Below are positions 34,791 to 43,975 of a DNA stretch of 64,000 bases, piece by piece; the first letter of the stretch is position 1, and each line of letters opens with the position of its first letter. A program made the translations under genes and the position numbers. Under the pieces are notes generated by a model that saw only the letters and a program-made list of their open reading frames with translations, was not told where the DNA came from and ran no database searches. This DNA comes from Enterococcus sp. 9D6_DIV0238. GTDB taxonomy: Bacteria > Bacillota > Bacilli > Lactobacillales > Enterococcaceae. The stretch lies in NCBI RefSeq assembly GCF_002174455.2, contig NZ_CP147246.1:1577501-1641500 (forward strand), in the 5' to 3' direction.

Positions 34791-34802
34791 CTTTTCTTAC
34801 TA

Positions 34803-36692
34803 TTAATCTAATTCAACTTTGCCTGTATACAACTGATAATAAACACCTTTTTCAGCTAAGAGATCCTCATGATTTCCTCTTTCAATGATTCGTCCATGAT
34901 CCATTACCATGATCACATCTGAGTTTTGAATCGTTGATAATCTGTGAGCGATAACGAAAACTGTTCTGCCTTCCATCAATCGATCCATCCCCGCTTGAAC
35001 ATGCTTTTCCGTTCTCGTATCGATACTAGATGTCGCTTCATCCATGATCATGACCGGCGGATCAGCAATGGCGGCTCTGGCGATCGCTAACAGTTGACGT
35101 TGACCTTGAGATAGCCCTTCTCCGTCTCCTGTGATCACTGTATTGTATTTATCCGGCAAATTATTGATAAACGCTTCTGCATTCGCTAACTGTGCTGCTT
35201 GAATGACTTCTTCATCCGATGCACCTAAATTTCCATAACGAATATTTTCCATGATCGTCCCTGTAAATAGATGCGTATCCTGTAATACAATGCCCAATGA
35301 TCTTCTTAACGAATGTTTTTTGATTTTCTTCACATTGATACCATCATAACGAATCTTACCTTCTTGAATATCATAAAAACGATTGATCAAATTTGTGATG
35401 GTTGTTTTACCAGCTCCTGTTGCACCAACAAAAGCAACTTTTTGGCCAGGTTCAGCATATAATTGGATATCTTTTAGTACCTTCTTATTTTCGGTATAGC
35501 CAAACGAAACATCTTCAAAACGAACATCACCTGTTAGCTCAGTATAAGTCACAGAACCATCTTCGTGCGGATGTTTCCAAGCCCAGATCCCTGTCCGTTG
35601 CTCATTTTCTACTAGCTGACCATTTTCTTTCGTCACATTGACTAGCGTGACATACCCTTCGTCTACTTCTGGTTTCTCATCGATCAATCGGAAAATCCGA
35701 TCCGCACCCGCTAATGCCATGATCACAAAGTTGATTTGCTGTGACACCTGACTGATCGGCATATTTAGCGAACGGCTCAATTGCAAGAAAGAAGCGATCA
35801 TACCGATCGTTAGCCCTGAAATGCCATAAACAGAAAATAATCCACCGATGATCGCTAACAACACATACTGGATGTTCAACAGGTTCATCATGATCGGCAT
35901 CAAGCTGTTGGCGTATTTATTCGCTTGTGTTGCACTTTGGCGAAGTGATTCGTTCAGTGCTGTAAATTCTTCGATCACTTTTGGTTCATGATTAAAAATT
36001 TTAACCACTTTTTGTCCATGCATCATTTCTTCGATGTAACCGTTGACTGATCCTAAATCTTTTTGCTGCTTGCCAAAATACTTCCCGCTTTTCCCTGCAA
36101 TCATCCGAATCGTAAAAATCATGATGCCTACAGAAACAATCACGATCAACGTCAATGGCACACTGATCGTAAACATAGCAATAAATACACTGATAAAGCT
36201 GACTGCTGCTGCTAACAAATTAGGGATACTTTGAGAGATCATTTGACGCAGTGTATCTGTATCATTTGTATAATGACTCATGATATCACCATCAGAATTT
36301 GAATCAAAATAACCGATCGGCAAGGTTTCCATATGGGTAAACATTTGGTCACGAATTTCTTTTTGTGTCCCCTCGCTGATCCGCACCATGATCAAATTGT
36401 AAAACAGATTACTTAAAATCCCCATGCCATAAATCAAAGCCATCGTTGTGATTGCTTTCAATAGTCCTGAAAAATTAGGATCGCTTTGTCCTAACAACGG
36501 CGTAATATGATCATCGATCACGACTTGAAGGAAGAGCGAGCCGCGAACATTCGCATACGTACTCAACAAAATAAAGAAGATAACTAAAACTAATAACCCT
36601 TTATATTTCTGTAGCATATAAGAAAATAAACGATTCAAGGTTTTCAAAGGATTTTGGGGCCCGCGGACACCTTTTTTAGGCTCATTACTCAT
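34803..36692 (-). CDS. Heterodimeric ABC exporter, permease/ATPase subunit B
   Basis: A 629-residue half-transporter with six N-terminal membrane segments and a C-terminal nucleotide-binding domain. Walker A is GATGAGKTT, the signature is LSQGQRQLLAIARA, Walker B is VMIMDEATSSID and the switch is IAHRLST, all consistent with a catalytically competent site. A frame extension to 36725 exists, but ATG 36692 overlaps the upstream stop (ATGAGTAATG) and suits coupling. With the partner at 36685-38421 it forms an EfrAB/EfrCD/LmrCD-like multidrug-type exporter. The substrate is unknown. Confidence 0.9.
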   Translation of the reverse strand: MSNEPKKGVRGPQNPLKTLNRLFSYMLQKYKGLLVLVIFFILLSTYANVRGSLFLQVVIDDHITPLLGQSDPNFSGLLKAITTMALIYGMGILSNLFYNLIMVRISEGTQKEIRDQMFTHMETLPIGYFDSNSDGDIMSHYTNDTDTLRQMISQSIPNLLAAAVSFISVFIAMFTISVPLTLIVIVSVGIMIFTIRMIAGKSGKYFGKQQKDLGSVNGYIEEMMHGQKVVKIFNHEPKVIEEFTALNESLRQSATQANKYANSLMPIMMNLLNIQYVLLAIIGGLFSVYGISGLTIGMIASFLQLSRSLNMPISQVSQQINFVIMALAGADRIFRLIDEKPEVDEGYVTLVNVTKENGQLVENEQRTGIWAWKHPHEDGSVTYTELTGDVRFEDVSFGYTENKKVLKDIQLYAEPGQKVAFVGATGAGKTTITNLINRFYDIQEGKIRYDGINVKKIKKHSLRRSLGIVLQDTHLFTGTIMENIRYGNLGASDEEVIQAAQLANAEAFINNLPDKYNTVITGDGEGLSQGQRQLLAIARAAIADPPVMIMDEATSSIDTRTEKHVQAGMDRLMEGRTVFVIAHRLSTIQNSDVIMVMDHGRIIERGNHEDLLAEKGVYYQLYTGKVELD

Positions 36693-38421
36693 CGTCTTCA
36701 CCAAATCCTTTCTGTTGCGATTCATAGACTTCCTGATAGATCGGATTCGATTCTAGCAACTCTTCATGTGTACCGATTGCATCGATAAGACCTTTATCCA
36801 TCACGATGATCCGGTCTGAATCTTGAACGGAAGAAACTCTTTGACCGATAATAAAGGTCGTTGTTCCAGGAATCTCCTGTCTCATCCCTTCACGAATCAA
36901 ACGATCCGTTTTGGTATCGACTGCACTAGTAGAATCGTCCATGATCAAAATTTTAGGCTGCTTCAGCAGCGCTCTTGCAATACACAGCCGTTGTTTTTGA
37001 CCGCCAGAAACGTTATTTCCGCCTTGAGAAATCATCGTATCGTATTTATCGGGAAATTCTTGAATGAAACTATCCGCCTGAGCAATCTTACACACACGGA
37101 TCAAATCTTCATCCGTTGCGTCTTCATTCCCCCAACGCAGATTTTCCTTGATAGTCCCTGTAAACAACACATTATTTTGCAGCACCATACTAACCTGATC
37201 TCGAAGTGTCTTCAAATCATAATCGCGAACGTCATGACCGCCGACTTCGACTAGACCTTCTGTCACATCATAAAGTCTTGGGATCAGTTGGACCAAGGTT
37301 GATTTTGAGCTTCCTGTTCCACCGACAATACCAATCACCTCGCCTGATTTGATCGACATATCTGCATGCTTCAGTGCAAGCTTTTCAGGATCATTGGCAT
37401 AACTAAAACAAACATCCTTAAAGGTCACACTTCCGTTTGGCACGTCGTATAATGGATGCTCGTTATTTTTCAGATCGCTTTCCTCAGATAGGACCTCTGT
37501 GACACGCTCTGCGGATGTTCGCGCAATGATGACCATGACAAAAACCATAGAAAGCATGTTTAAGCTCATCAAAATCTGCATCGTATAGGTAAACATACTA
37601 ACTAATTCACCCGTCGTCAATGTTCCGCCAACGACAAACTTTGCGCCCAGCCAAGAAATAAGCAGCATACACGTATAGACTGCTGACTGCAATATCGGAT
37701 TATTGAATGCCACGATACTTTGTGCACGTGAGAAATTTTTATAAATATCTTTTGAAACTGTTTTAAACTTTTCATCTTCAAAATCTTCTCTAACATAGGA
37801 CTTGACCACTCTGATCCCTTGAAGATTTTCTTGTACAACATTATTTAACCGATCATAGATCCGAAAAACTTTTTCAAAAATCGGATGGGCAAAATAGATC
37901 ACCAGTCCTAACCCGATCATTAAAAATGGTACGACTGCCAAATAAATCACTGATAAATCACCATTGATTTTAAATGCCATCAATAAAGAGAAAAAGAAAA
38001 TCAGTGGGCTGCGCACAAGCAAACGGATGATCATTTGATAGGCATTTTGAATATTAGTCACATCTGTCGTCATTCGTGTGATCAAACTTGACGTTGAAAA
38101 ACGATCAATATTTGAGAATGAAAATGCCTGAACTTTAGAGAATAAATTATCCCGCAAATTTTTTGCAAACCCAGCAGAAGCGACCGCCGCATAGCGACCG
38201 GACATTGCACCAAAGAATAACGCAATGATCGCACAAATAAATAATAATCCACCATACATCAAAATCGCTTTTGTATCGCCTTTTTCGATGCCATTATCGA
38301 TCATCATTGCCATGATCAATGGAATAATAATATCTAATGCAACTTCTCCAGTCACATAGATCGGCGTGATGATACTTTCTTTTTTGTACTCACCAACATT
38401 AGCAAGTAATTTTTTTATCAT
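36685..38421 (-). CDS. Heterodimeric ABC exporter, permease/ATPase subunit A (degenerate ATP site)
   Basis: A 578-residue half-transporter with six membrane segments and a nucleotide-binding domain: Walker A GGTGSSKST, signature NVSGGQKQRL, Walker B ILIMDDSTSAVD. The residue after Walker B is Asp instead of Glu, and the switch His is Gln (IGQRVSS). This is the usual degenerate-site pattern of heterodimeric exporters such as TM287/288 or LmrCD. It starts four bases after the MarR stop and overlaps subunit B by 8 bases, so all three genes form one operon. Confidence 0.9.
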   Translation of the reverse strand: MIKKLLANVGEYKKESIITPIYVTGEVALDIIIPLIMAMMIDNGIEKGDTKAILMYGGLLFICAIIALFFGAMSGRYAAVASAGFAKNLRDNLFSKVQAFSFSNIDRFSTSSLITRMTTDVTNIQNAYQMIIRLLVRSPLIFFFSLLMAFKINGDLSVIYLAVVPFLMIGLGLVIYFAHPIFEKVFRIYDRLNNVVQENLQGIRVVKSYVREDFEDEKFKTVSKDIYKNFSRAQSIVAFNNPILQSAVYTCMLLISWLGAKFVVGGTLTTGELVSMFTYTMQILMSLNMLSMVFVMVIIARTSAERVTEVLSEESDLKNNEHPLYDVPNGSVTFKDVCFSYANDPEKLALKHADMSIKSGEVIGIVGGTGSSKSTLVQLIPRLYDVTEGLVEVGGHDVRDYDLKTLRDQVSMVLQNNVLFTGTIKENLRWGNEDATDEDLIRVCKIAQADSFIQEFPDKYDTMISQGGNNVSGGQKQRLCIARALLKQPKILIMDDSTSAVDTKTDRLIREGMRQEIPGTTTFIIGQRVSSVQDSDRIIVMDKGLIDAIGTHEELLESNPIYQEVYESQQKGFGEDDE

Positions 38422-38425
38422 ACAG

Positions 38426-38884
38426 TCAATTGCCTCCCTTATCTATTTTGATATTTTTACTGTTTTCTGACAGTTTTTCCAATACATGAAAAAATACATC
38501 CAATTCTTCTGTTGGAATATCGTTGATCAAGCGAGCATCAAAACTTTCCAATTTATCAATATTCTCCCTGACTTTCTGCTCACCAGCCGCTGTCAGAAAA
38601 ATCGCCTTCAAACGATTATCTTCTTTACAGGATTGACGTTCGATCATTCCTCGTTTTTCCAATCTTTGTAAGATCCCGCTCACTGTCGATCTGCGAATAT
38701 CGAATTCCTGCTCAACATCTTTTTGATAGACTGCTGCTGATTTACAATTTTTCCGATGAATAAAATTCAGAATCCGCATTTGGATCCCGGATGAAGGCTC
38801 ACCGTCTTCTTTCAGAATTTCAGCCACTTTTCTATTCAGCTCATTTGATACGATTTTTACTTTAAGCGCCGTTTTCCTGCTCAT
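38426..38884 (-). CDS. MarR-family regulator of the ABC exporter
   Basis: A 152-residue winged-helix protein with the MarR core: YQKDVEQEFDIRRSTVSGILQRLEKRGMIERQ, a wing SCKEDNRLKAIFLT, and dimerisation helices at both ends. AAGGCGGTG precedes the ATG. It is the first gene of the operon with the two ABC subunits. It probably represses its own promoter and the exporter until a drug or metabolite binds. Confidence 0.9.
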   Translation of the reverse strand: MSRKTALKVKIVSNELNRKVAEILKEDGEPSSGIQMRILNFIHRKNCKSAAVYQKDVEQEFDIRRSTVSGILQRLEKRGMIERQSCKEDNRLKAIFLTAAGEQKVRENIDKLESFDARLINDIPTEELDVFFHVLEKLSENSKNIKIDKGGN

Positions 38885-39020
38885 GATTTCTTCACCGCCT
38901 TAATAGTTCGCTGACTAACTATTCTACGATAAACTCCTAGTGAAGGTCAAGCTGATTTTCTGAAAATCTATGTAAAACTTGATTCTACTAACAAAGCTTT
39001 ATGTTATTCTCCACAAAAAA

Positions 39021-39190
39021 GAGGGTGACTGGGACAAAACTCTGCGAGTCAAATCCCTGAAACCTGTACTCCGGATAAACGGTGAGAGCAGAAGCAATCC
39101 CACTACGTTGCACTCCGATCTCATCAAATGCTAAGGGCTAAAGCCCTAAGCTTTGAAGGTCGGAAATAAGCACTTCTGTCTCAACCTCTT
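39021..39190. repeat. Diverged hairpin repeat (copy 4)
   Basis: The 360-base gap between the MarR and DinB genes holds a unit running from GAGGGTGACTGGGACAAAAC to GTCTCAACCTCTT. The ends are imperfect inverted repeats. It shares GGGACAAAACT and ATAAACGG with the other copies, plus a short AGGGCT/AGCCCT hairpin near 39132. No coding region was found. Confidence 0.5.
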
Positions 39191-39244
39191 GTAAATTTGA
39201 CTATCGATCAAAAACGAGCATATTTCTTAATGCTTCGCTTTTCT

Positions 39245-39754
39245 CTATTTTCCAATCACTAATCTTCTTGTGTAGACAGCTTGACCTGAGTGCATGACCG
39301 CATCGTCGATTGCAGAAACTATTCGTACTTGGCGTGTTACTGGCGGAGTCCAGTTTTCATCAATGATCTCACTCAGCTTATCTTCTTCCAACGTTTCTAA
39401 ATATTTATTGGTCAAAGCAATACTTGCATGCAAATAGTCGATCAACAGCTGTTTATCTTTTACGACTACTTTCGCTGCCTCCTCAGGGGTATGGCACCAA
39501 TCTTCTGTATCATCAGGTAAATCTAGAGCAAACCGTTCACTCCAGCCAGCGCTCAGCCATAAAGGGTCTGTTCTATTTAACTCAGAAATCTGATAATCCA
39601 GCTCACGTGCGGTATGCCAGATAAGCCAAGTGACTGATTTGATCAATGGTTGAGGCATCGTATTGGCTTCATTTACATTCATTTGATCCAAGGTTTCTTC
39701 AAACCTTTCCTGCGCTCGTTCTAACGTGTCGATAGATAATTGTGTGATCTTCAT
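39245..39754 (-). CDS. DinB-family protein
   Basis: A 169-residue four-helix-bundle protein of the DinB/YfiT type. The N-terminal helix, the conserved segment SVTWLIWHTARELDYQISEL with a metal-binding-type His, and the C-terminal His in DDAVMHSGQAVYTRRL are visible. This group includes thiol-dependent metalloenzymes such as mycothiol or bacillithiol transferases, but the specific reaction cannot be assigned. AAGGGATC precedes the ATG. It is monocistronic and divergent from the LytTR gene. Confidence 0.8.
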   Translation of the reverse strand: MKITQLSIDTLERAQERFEETLDQMNVNEANTMPQPLIKSVTWLIWHTARELDYQISELNRTDPLWLSAGWSERFALDLPDDTEDWCHTPEEAAKVVVKDKQLLIDYLHASIALTNKYLETLEEDKLSEIIDENWTPPVTRQVRIVSAIDDAVMHSGQAVYTRRLVIGK

Positions 39755-39825
39755 ACACTGATCCCTTCTTTCTACTTATAGTTTACTACGGCATTTGTAC
39801 TGTATCAAATGATCTCTTCCTCTTT

Positions 39826-39854
39826 TTAGCACCTCTTGATTCCTATGCTATAAT
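39826..39854 (+). promoter_or_regulatory. Extended -10 promoter of the LytTR gene
   Basis: TATAAT (39849-39854) is preceded by TGC, giving an extended -10, with a weak TTAGCA-like -35 17 bases upstream. The GTG start follows about 33 bases downstream. Confidence 0.5.
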
Positions 39855-39887
39855 AGTCCTAAATAATATGTAGGAAAGGATATTAGT

Positions 39888-40331
39888 GTGAAAACGACCA
39901 TCGAAATCATTGATCTACACACCGAGGAACAGGCTGCATTTAAAATACATCAATTATCTCCCACTATAGAAAAAGTCATTGGTATATTGAAAGAAGACGA
40001 ACAATTTTTGATCGGTGAAGTTGAAAATACGATCTATAAAATTCCTTTTGCAGATATTTTTTATATTGAAGTCGTCGACAAAAAAAGTTTTCTTTATACT
40101 GAAAAACAAGTCTATCAAAACGCAGATAAGCTATATCAGCTTGAGGAGAAGCTGACTTACTTTGATTTTATTCGCGTTTCTAAATCGATGCTTTTGAATA
40201 TTGAATCGATCAAAGCGATCGCCCCACTACTCAGCGGACGTTTTGAAGCGTTATTGGTAAATGGTGAAAAAGTCGCTATATCAAGAAAATATGTCCCAGA
40301 ATTAAAAAAAGGCTTAGGAATGGAGCGTTGA
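39888..40331 (+). CDS. LytTR DNA-binding domain regulator
   Basis: A 147-residue protein. The C-terminal LytTR domain shows FADIFYIEVVDKKSFLYTEKQVY, FIRVSKSMLLNIESIKAI and SGRFEALLVNGEKVAISRKYVPELK. There is no receiver domain. It starts at GTG 39888 with AGGAAAGG upstream. It is followed after one base by a DUF3021 membrane protein, the standard pair in which the membrane protein modulates the LytTR protein. It probably regulates the nearby ABC genes at 40969-42547. Confidence 0.9.
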   Translation: MKTTIEIIDLHTEEQAAFKIHQLSPTIEKVIGILKEDEQFLIGEVENTIYKIPFADIFYIEVVDKKSFLYTEKQVYQNADKLYQLEEKLTYFDFIRVSKSMLLNIESIKAIAPLLSGRFEALLVNGEKVAISRKYVPELKKGLGMER

Positions 40332-40332
40332 G

Positions 40333-40743
40333 ATGCGTATAAAAGAATATTTAAAAGAAAGTTTTCGCTTGACTTCATTGATTTTTACGACCTTGGTGAT
40401 CATCAATTTATTTCTTCAGACAGAGGCTTTAACTCATTCCCTTGCATATATGCTGCTGATTTCAGCAATTTCAGGTTTATTACACTTTCTAATTGAAGAT
40501 AATGAAAAATATTCCAGTCGTCGTATTCTTTTCCATCAAAGTCTTTACTTACTGATCATCTGTCTGCAAATAGCGCTTGCAAATATGCTATTACATTGGC
40601 AACTTGGAACAGTTGGTTTGTTATTGAATTTCATGATCGTTTTTCTGATCTATTTCTTTATTCGATTTATTATGTATAGTAATGATCGGAAACAGGCAGA
40701 TGAGATCAATGAATTTATCCAAAAACGGAAGAGAGCGAAATAA
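40333..40743 (+). CDS. DUF3021 membrane protein
   Basis: A 136-residue protein with four hydrophobic helices, ending in a basic tail QKRKRAK. Size, topology and position after the LytTR gene fit DUF3021. The start is ATG 40333, one base after the LytTR stop with GGAG inside the upstream gene, so coupling is likely. The last four codons and the stop lie inside the interspersed repeat beginning at 40731, so the repeat has supplied the 3' end of the gene. Confidence 0.85.
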   Translation: MRIKEYLKESFRLTSLIFTTLVIINLFLQTEALTHSLAYMLLISAISGLLHFLIEDNEKYSSRRILFHQSLYLLIICLQIALANMLLHWQLGTVGLLLNFMIVFLIYFFIRFIMYSNDRKQADEINEFIQKRKRAK

Positions 40744-40855
40744 ACGGCGAGAAAAAAGTAGCCCCTTCGGAAATAAGCCGAAATTCACAAAAATTTGTAG
40801 AGTAATTTTCGTGAATTCCTTCTTATTTCTCGGAGCTAAACACTTTTGTCTCAGC
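40731..40855 (-). repeat. Interspersed hairpin repeat, copy 5
   Basis: It runs from GAGAGCGAAATAAACGGCGAG to CACTTTTGTCTCAGC and contains the arms AATTCACAAAAATTTG and TTTTCGTGAATTCC. It shares the middle inverted repeat with the 14.7 kb copy and both ends with the 34.7 kb copy. It lies between the LytTR/DUF3021 pair and the ABC genes and may attenuate read-through. Confidence 0.75.
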
Positions 40856-40932
40856 CTCTTTTTTTACCACTTAGTTTCGATTTCAGACCACTTAGTCAAA
40901 TACGATTGTTCTCCTAAAAATAAATCGTTATA

Positions 40933-40946
40933 GTTGATTTATCAAC
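40933..40946. promoter_or_regulatory. Dyad GTTGATTTATCAAC upstream of the ABC genes
   Basis: A perfect 6-base inverted repeat with a 2-base spacer, 22 bases before the ABC ATPase start and overlapping a TATAG-like -10. It is a candidate operator. No protein can be assigned to it from the sequence. Confidence 0.4.
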
Positions 40947-40968
40947 AAAAGTAAAAAGGAGCGAAACA

Positions 40969-41724
40969 ATGGATGACTTAGTTAAAGTAACAAACCTCGG
41001 AAAAAAATATGAGCAGCATGAAGCATTGAAATCTCTCTCGTTTTCTATTAAAAAAGGGGAATTATTTTCAATCCTTGGACCAAACGGAGCTGGAAAATCA
41101 ACATTGATCTCATTGATTTTAGGTCTGATAAAAGCAGATACTGGAGATATAACTCTTGATGGAAAAGCGCTAACGACAGACTCATTCGAACACAAATCAC
41201 TGATTTCTGTTGTTTTTCAAAATAGCATCTTAGATGCAGAATTATCTGTAAAAGAAAATTTGGTGATGAGAGCTTATTTTTATACTCAAAATTGGAAGGA
41301 AGCAAAAAAATTAGCAGAAGAAAAACTTCAGGATGTCCAAGGCACCCATTTGTTAAGTAAGCGCTACGGGGTACTATCAGGAGGAGAACGACGGAAAGTG
41401 GATATTGCCAGAGCGTTGCTAAACACTCCGAAGTTATTGTTTCTAGATGAACCGACAACTGGATTAGATATCATCTCACGCGCAGATATGTGGACATTGA
41501 TCCATCAGTTGAAAGAAAAATACCAAATGACCGTTGTATTGACCACACACTATATGGAAGAAGCCAGAGATTCAAATATGATTTTAATGCTGGCAGAAGG
41601 ACAGTCCGTGGCCTATGACACACCAGAAAATTTGAAAATGACCTATCGATGCAATACATTGGAAGATGTTTTTCTATCGATCATCAAAAAGGAGCGAAAG
41701 ATTTATGAACGCATTAGTGTATAG
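40969..41724 (+). CDS. ABC transporter ATP-binding protein
   Basis: A 251-residue ATPase with Walker A GPNGAGKST, Q-loop VFQNS, signature LSGGERRKVDIARAL, Walker B LLFLDEPTTGLD and switch His in LTTHYMEEA. This is the DRI/ABC-2 type. AAAGGAG precedes the ATG. It overlaps the permease gene by 20 bases. Substrates of such two-gene systems are often antimicrobial peptides or other lipophilic compounds; none can be named here. It is probably under the upstream LytTR regulator. Confidence 0.9.
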   Translation: MDDLVKVTNLGKKYEQHEALKSLSFSIKKGELFSILGPNGAGKSTLISLILGLIKADTGDITLDGKALTTDSFEHKSLISVVFQNSILDAELSVKENLVMRAYFYTQNWKEAKKLAEEKLQDVQGTHLLSKRYGVLSGGERRKVDIARALLNTPKLLFLDEPTTGLDIISRADMWTLIHQLKEKYQMTVVLTTHYMEEARDSNMILMLAEGQSVAYDTPENLKMTYRCNTLEDVFLSIIKKERKIYERISV

Positions 41725-42547
41725 AGGATTAGCCTTATTTTTTAAAAATAAACAAGCAGTGGTAGGGTCATTTATCGGCGCCTTGATCATGATCGGTTTA
41801 TATGTCTTTTTGCTTGGTGACAGTATCGTCAAACAATTATCGATGTTATCCGACCCGCAATTAGTGATCGACACCTGGATGTTAGCCGGTGTGACCGGAA
41901 TTGCTTCTGCTAGCTCTACATTAGGCTCTGTCAGTCAGCTGATTCGAGATAAAGAACGAAATGTTTATACCGACTTCATGATCTCGCCAATCGCTAAAAG
42001 TAAAATCATGCTCGGCTATTTCCTTAGCACCTTCTTGATCTCTACGATCATTACACTGGCAGTGATCATCGTGGCTGAGTGTTATATCGTTTTTATTTCA
42101 AACGGTACTTGGTTGTCTTTACCACAATTTATCTTGCTGATCTTAGCTGGTTTTTTAACTGTTTTATGTTCATCTGCATTTATGTTTTTTGTTGCCAGCT
42201 TTTTCAAACGAATCGATACCTTTTCCACGATGACCTCAATAATAGGTCCCTTGCTCGGCTTTTTAACGGGTTGTTATGTACCTATCGGAAGTCTGCCGGA
42301 AGCAACAAGAACGGTGATTCAATATTTTCCTTTGACCAGCGGAATCGTTTTGATTCGACGTATTTTGACTGAAAATGCATTTGCAGCTGATTCTTCTGAA
42401 GTCACACAGGCTGTTAAAGAGGAGTTAGGAATCATCATGAACTATTCTCACGAGGTGTTGGTTCCAATCAGTATTTTACTTTTATCAAGTATTTTTTTCT
42501 TGAGTATAGCGCTTTGGAATGTCAAAAGAATTGAAATGAAGCGATAA
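41705..42547 (+). CDS. ABC-2 type transporter permease
   Basis: A 280-residue membrane protein with six hydrophobic segments, a conserved LIRDKERNVYTDFMISPI loop after the second segment and PLTSGIVLIRR before the last. The frame extends to 41666, but AAAAGGAG nine bases before ATG 41705 sets the start. It partners the ATPase at 40969-41724 and is followed by a long palindrome. Confidence 0.88.
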   Translation: MNALVYRGLALFFKNKQAVVGSFIGALIMIGLYVFLLGDSIVKQLSMLSDPQLVIDTWMLAGVTGIASASSTLGSVSQLIRDKERNVYTDFMISPIAKSKIMLGYFLSTFLISTIITLAVIIVAECYIVFISNGTWLSLPQFILLILAGFLTVLCSSAFMFFVASFFKRIDTFSTMTSIIGPLLGFLTGCYVPIGSLPEATRTVIQYFPLTSGIVLIRRILTENAFAADSSEVTQAVKEELGIIMNYSHEVLVPISILLLSSIFFLSIALWNVKRIEMKR

Positions 42548-42576
42548 CTTGGGAAGAAATAAACTATTTCAGTAAT

Positions 42577-42628
42577 TTTTAAAGGGACCTGCACCTAACG
42601 TATACGTTAGGTGCAGGTCCCTTTAAAA
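42577..42628. terminator. 52-base perfect palindrome after the ABC operon
   Basis: Both halves (26 bases each) are exact reverse complements centred on CGTATACG; the arms include AAAGGGACCTGCACCTAACG. It begins 29 bases after the permease stop. It can form a long GC-rich stem, but the flanking U-run is short because the A/T ends pair with each other. It is most likely a bidirectional terminator. The perfect symmetry and lack of a loop are unusual. Confidence 0.6.
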
Positions 42629-42890
42629 ACGAATCAGTGGTGAAGGCAGAGGTAACTATCTCCTTTTTTATCAAGATACTTGATCAGATCAAAAGTTGAC
42701 CTCTGCAATTTTAGTACAAATAGTAAATCCTTCTGGTTGAAGCTTATGATCAAAGAAAATACTTGCTATCTTAACACTTCATACGACGAATAGGATGCTT
42801 GAAACGGGTCTTTTTCTAAAAGAATGAACAATATTTTTCTTTGACTTTGCTAACCTGTTGTTATTACTATTTTATAAAATTTAATACTTT
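42629..42890. other. Intergenic region without a recognised gene
   Basis: This 260-base stretch between the ABC permease palindrome and the end of the WxL cluster shows no credible ORF and no strong hairpin. Confidence 0.5.
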
Positions 42891-43601
42891 TTATATTTCA
42901 CCAGTTGCTAGTGTCCATGTAAAAGAAGTCGTATATTTCCCTTCTTCTTTGGCTGCTTTTTCAGGGACTTTTAGTTGGATCGCAGTATCAGCAGTTTCTT
43001 CACTGCCAAACATGCCAATCCACGTGCCAGTCCCCTCATTTTCCGATGCCACAAGTAATGGACTTAACTGACCGCTAGGATCCAATTGAATCGTTCCTTT
43101 TGTTGCAGGTTCTTCTCCATCACCGATCGTAAAAATTTCCGGCGTTTGTAAAACGATTTGAGCACCTTTTAAAGAGCTATTTTCTGTTTTAAATTGACCG
43201 TTTTGCTGAATGTATAATGTCCAGCCCGCATTTTTACCACTGTTATCAGTTACTTGGAAAAAGTTCGGTACTTCTTTTTCTTCTCCATCTACCAGACGGA
43301 CGTTATCTTTCATTGCGTAATAATGTTCACTTTTATCGCTTGACTCATGACTAGAAAAATTCCAATCAGATGCATAATCGATGCTTAGAGGTCCTTCTGT
43401 CCCTGGTTTTTCTTCACCTGGATCTATGACATTGGGGGGATCAATAGGATCTACTGGTTCAACGACAGAAAGATTTTTTTCATAGCGTAAAAATGCATCC
43501 GAATTGGTTTGGCCTCCATCTTCAGCCCAAACATTGCTGCTGATCGATGTACCGACAGCAATCAATGCTGCTCCTAAAATAATTCGTTGTTTATTTTTCA
43601 T
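42891..43601 (-). CDS. WxL-domain cell-wall protein (1)
   Basis: A 236-residue secreted protein. The signal peptide (IILGAALIAVGTSISSNVWA) is followed by a Pro/Asp-rich linker (VDPIDPPNVIDPGEE). The C-terminal WxL domain contains both Trp-x-Leu motifs, AGWTLYIQQNGQF and SFTWTLATGEI, which bind peptidoglycan non-covalently. GGAGG precedes the ATG. The start overlaps the stop of the small LPXTG gene by 11 bases. It is the last gene of the cluster, where a complex of WxL, DUF916 and LPXTG proteins assembles on the wall. Confidence 0.92.
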   Translation of the reverse strand: MKNKQRIILGAALIAVGTSISSNVWAEDGGQTNSDAFLRYEKNLSVVEPVDPIDPPNVIDPGEEKPGTEGPLSIDYASDWNFSSHESSDKSEHYYAMKDNVRLVDGEEKEVPNFFQVTDNSGKNAGWTLYIQQNGQFKTENSSLKGAQIVLQTPEIFTIGDGEEPATKGTIQLDPSGQLSPLLVASENEGTGTWIGMFGSEETADTAIQLKVPEKAAKEEGKYTTSFTWTLATGEI

Positions 43602-43962
43602 GTTTTTTCCTCCTTGTTTGTCCTAGAAGGAATAAACAAAATAGAACGATAAGCAGACCGATTCCTACGGTAGACAGCTTAGAAATGATTTCACCTGTTG
43701 AAGGTAGTTTACCTACTGGCTTTTTACTGGAAGAAGTTCCATCTACTTCTGATTCTTTGCTTTCAGAAGGCTTTTGGCCGTTTTCATTTTCACTTGTATC
43801 TGTTGTGTCTGTTGTATCTGTCGTTTCCGTTGTCTTCGTGAATTCTACCACACCGTTCGTTGTATAGTTGGAAGCATAAACGGGCTGATTAAAGCTATTG
43901 AAACAAGCAATCATGCCTAAACACAACAAAAACGAAATAACTCTTTTTTTGTACTTATACAT
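43591..43962 (-). CDS. Small LPXTG-anchored surface protein of the WxL cluster
   Basis: A 123-residue secreted protein with a signal peptide, a Thr/Asp/Glu-rich low-complexity stalk (TTETTDTTDTTDTSENE) and a sortase signal KLPSTGE. A hydrophobic segment and the basic tail RRKKHEK follow. Such small CscD-like proteins accompany WxL operons and are linked to the wall by sortase A. It starts 13 bases after the large WxL gene and overlaps the next WxL gene. Confidence 0.9.
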   Translation of the reverse strand: MYKYKKRVISFLLCLGMIACFNSFNQPVYASNYTTNGVVEFTKTTETTDTTDTTDTSENENGQKPSESKESEVDGTSSSKKPVGKLPSTGEIISKLSTVGIGLLIVLFCLFLLGQTRRKKHEK

Positions 43963-43975
43963 TTAAACTTCCTCC

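Noticed and set aside
43780..43850. Short tandem repeat in the LPXTG gene as a phase-variable tract
   Set aside because: The repeat encodes Thr-Asp-Thr units in multiples of three, so slippage would alter length but not switch the gene off.
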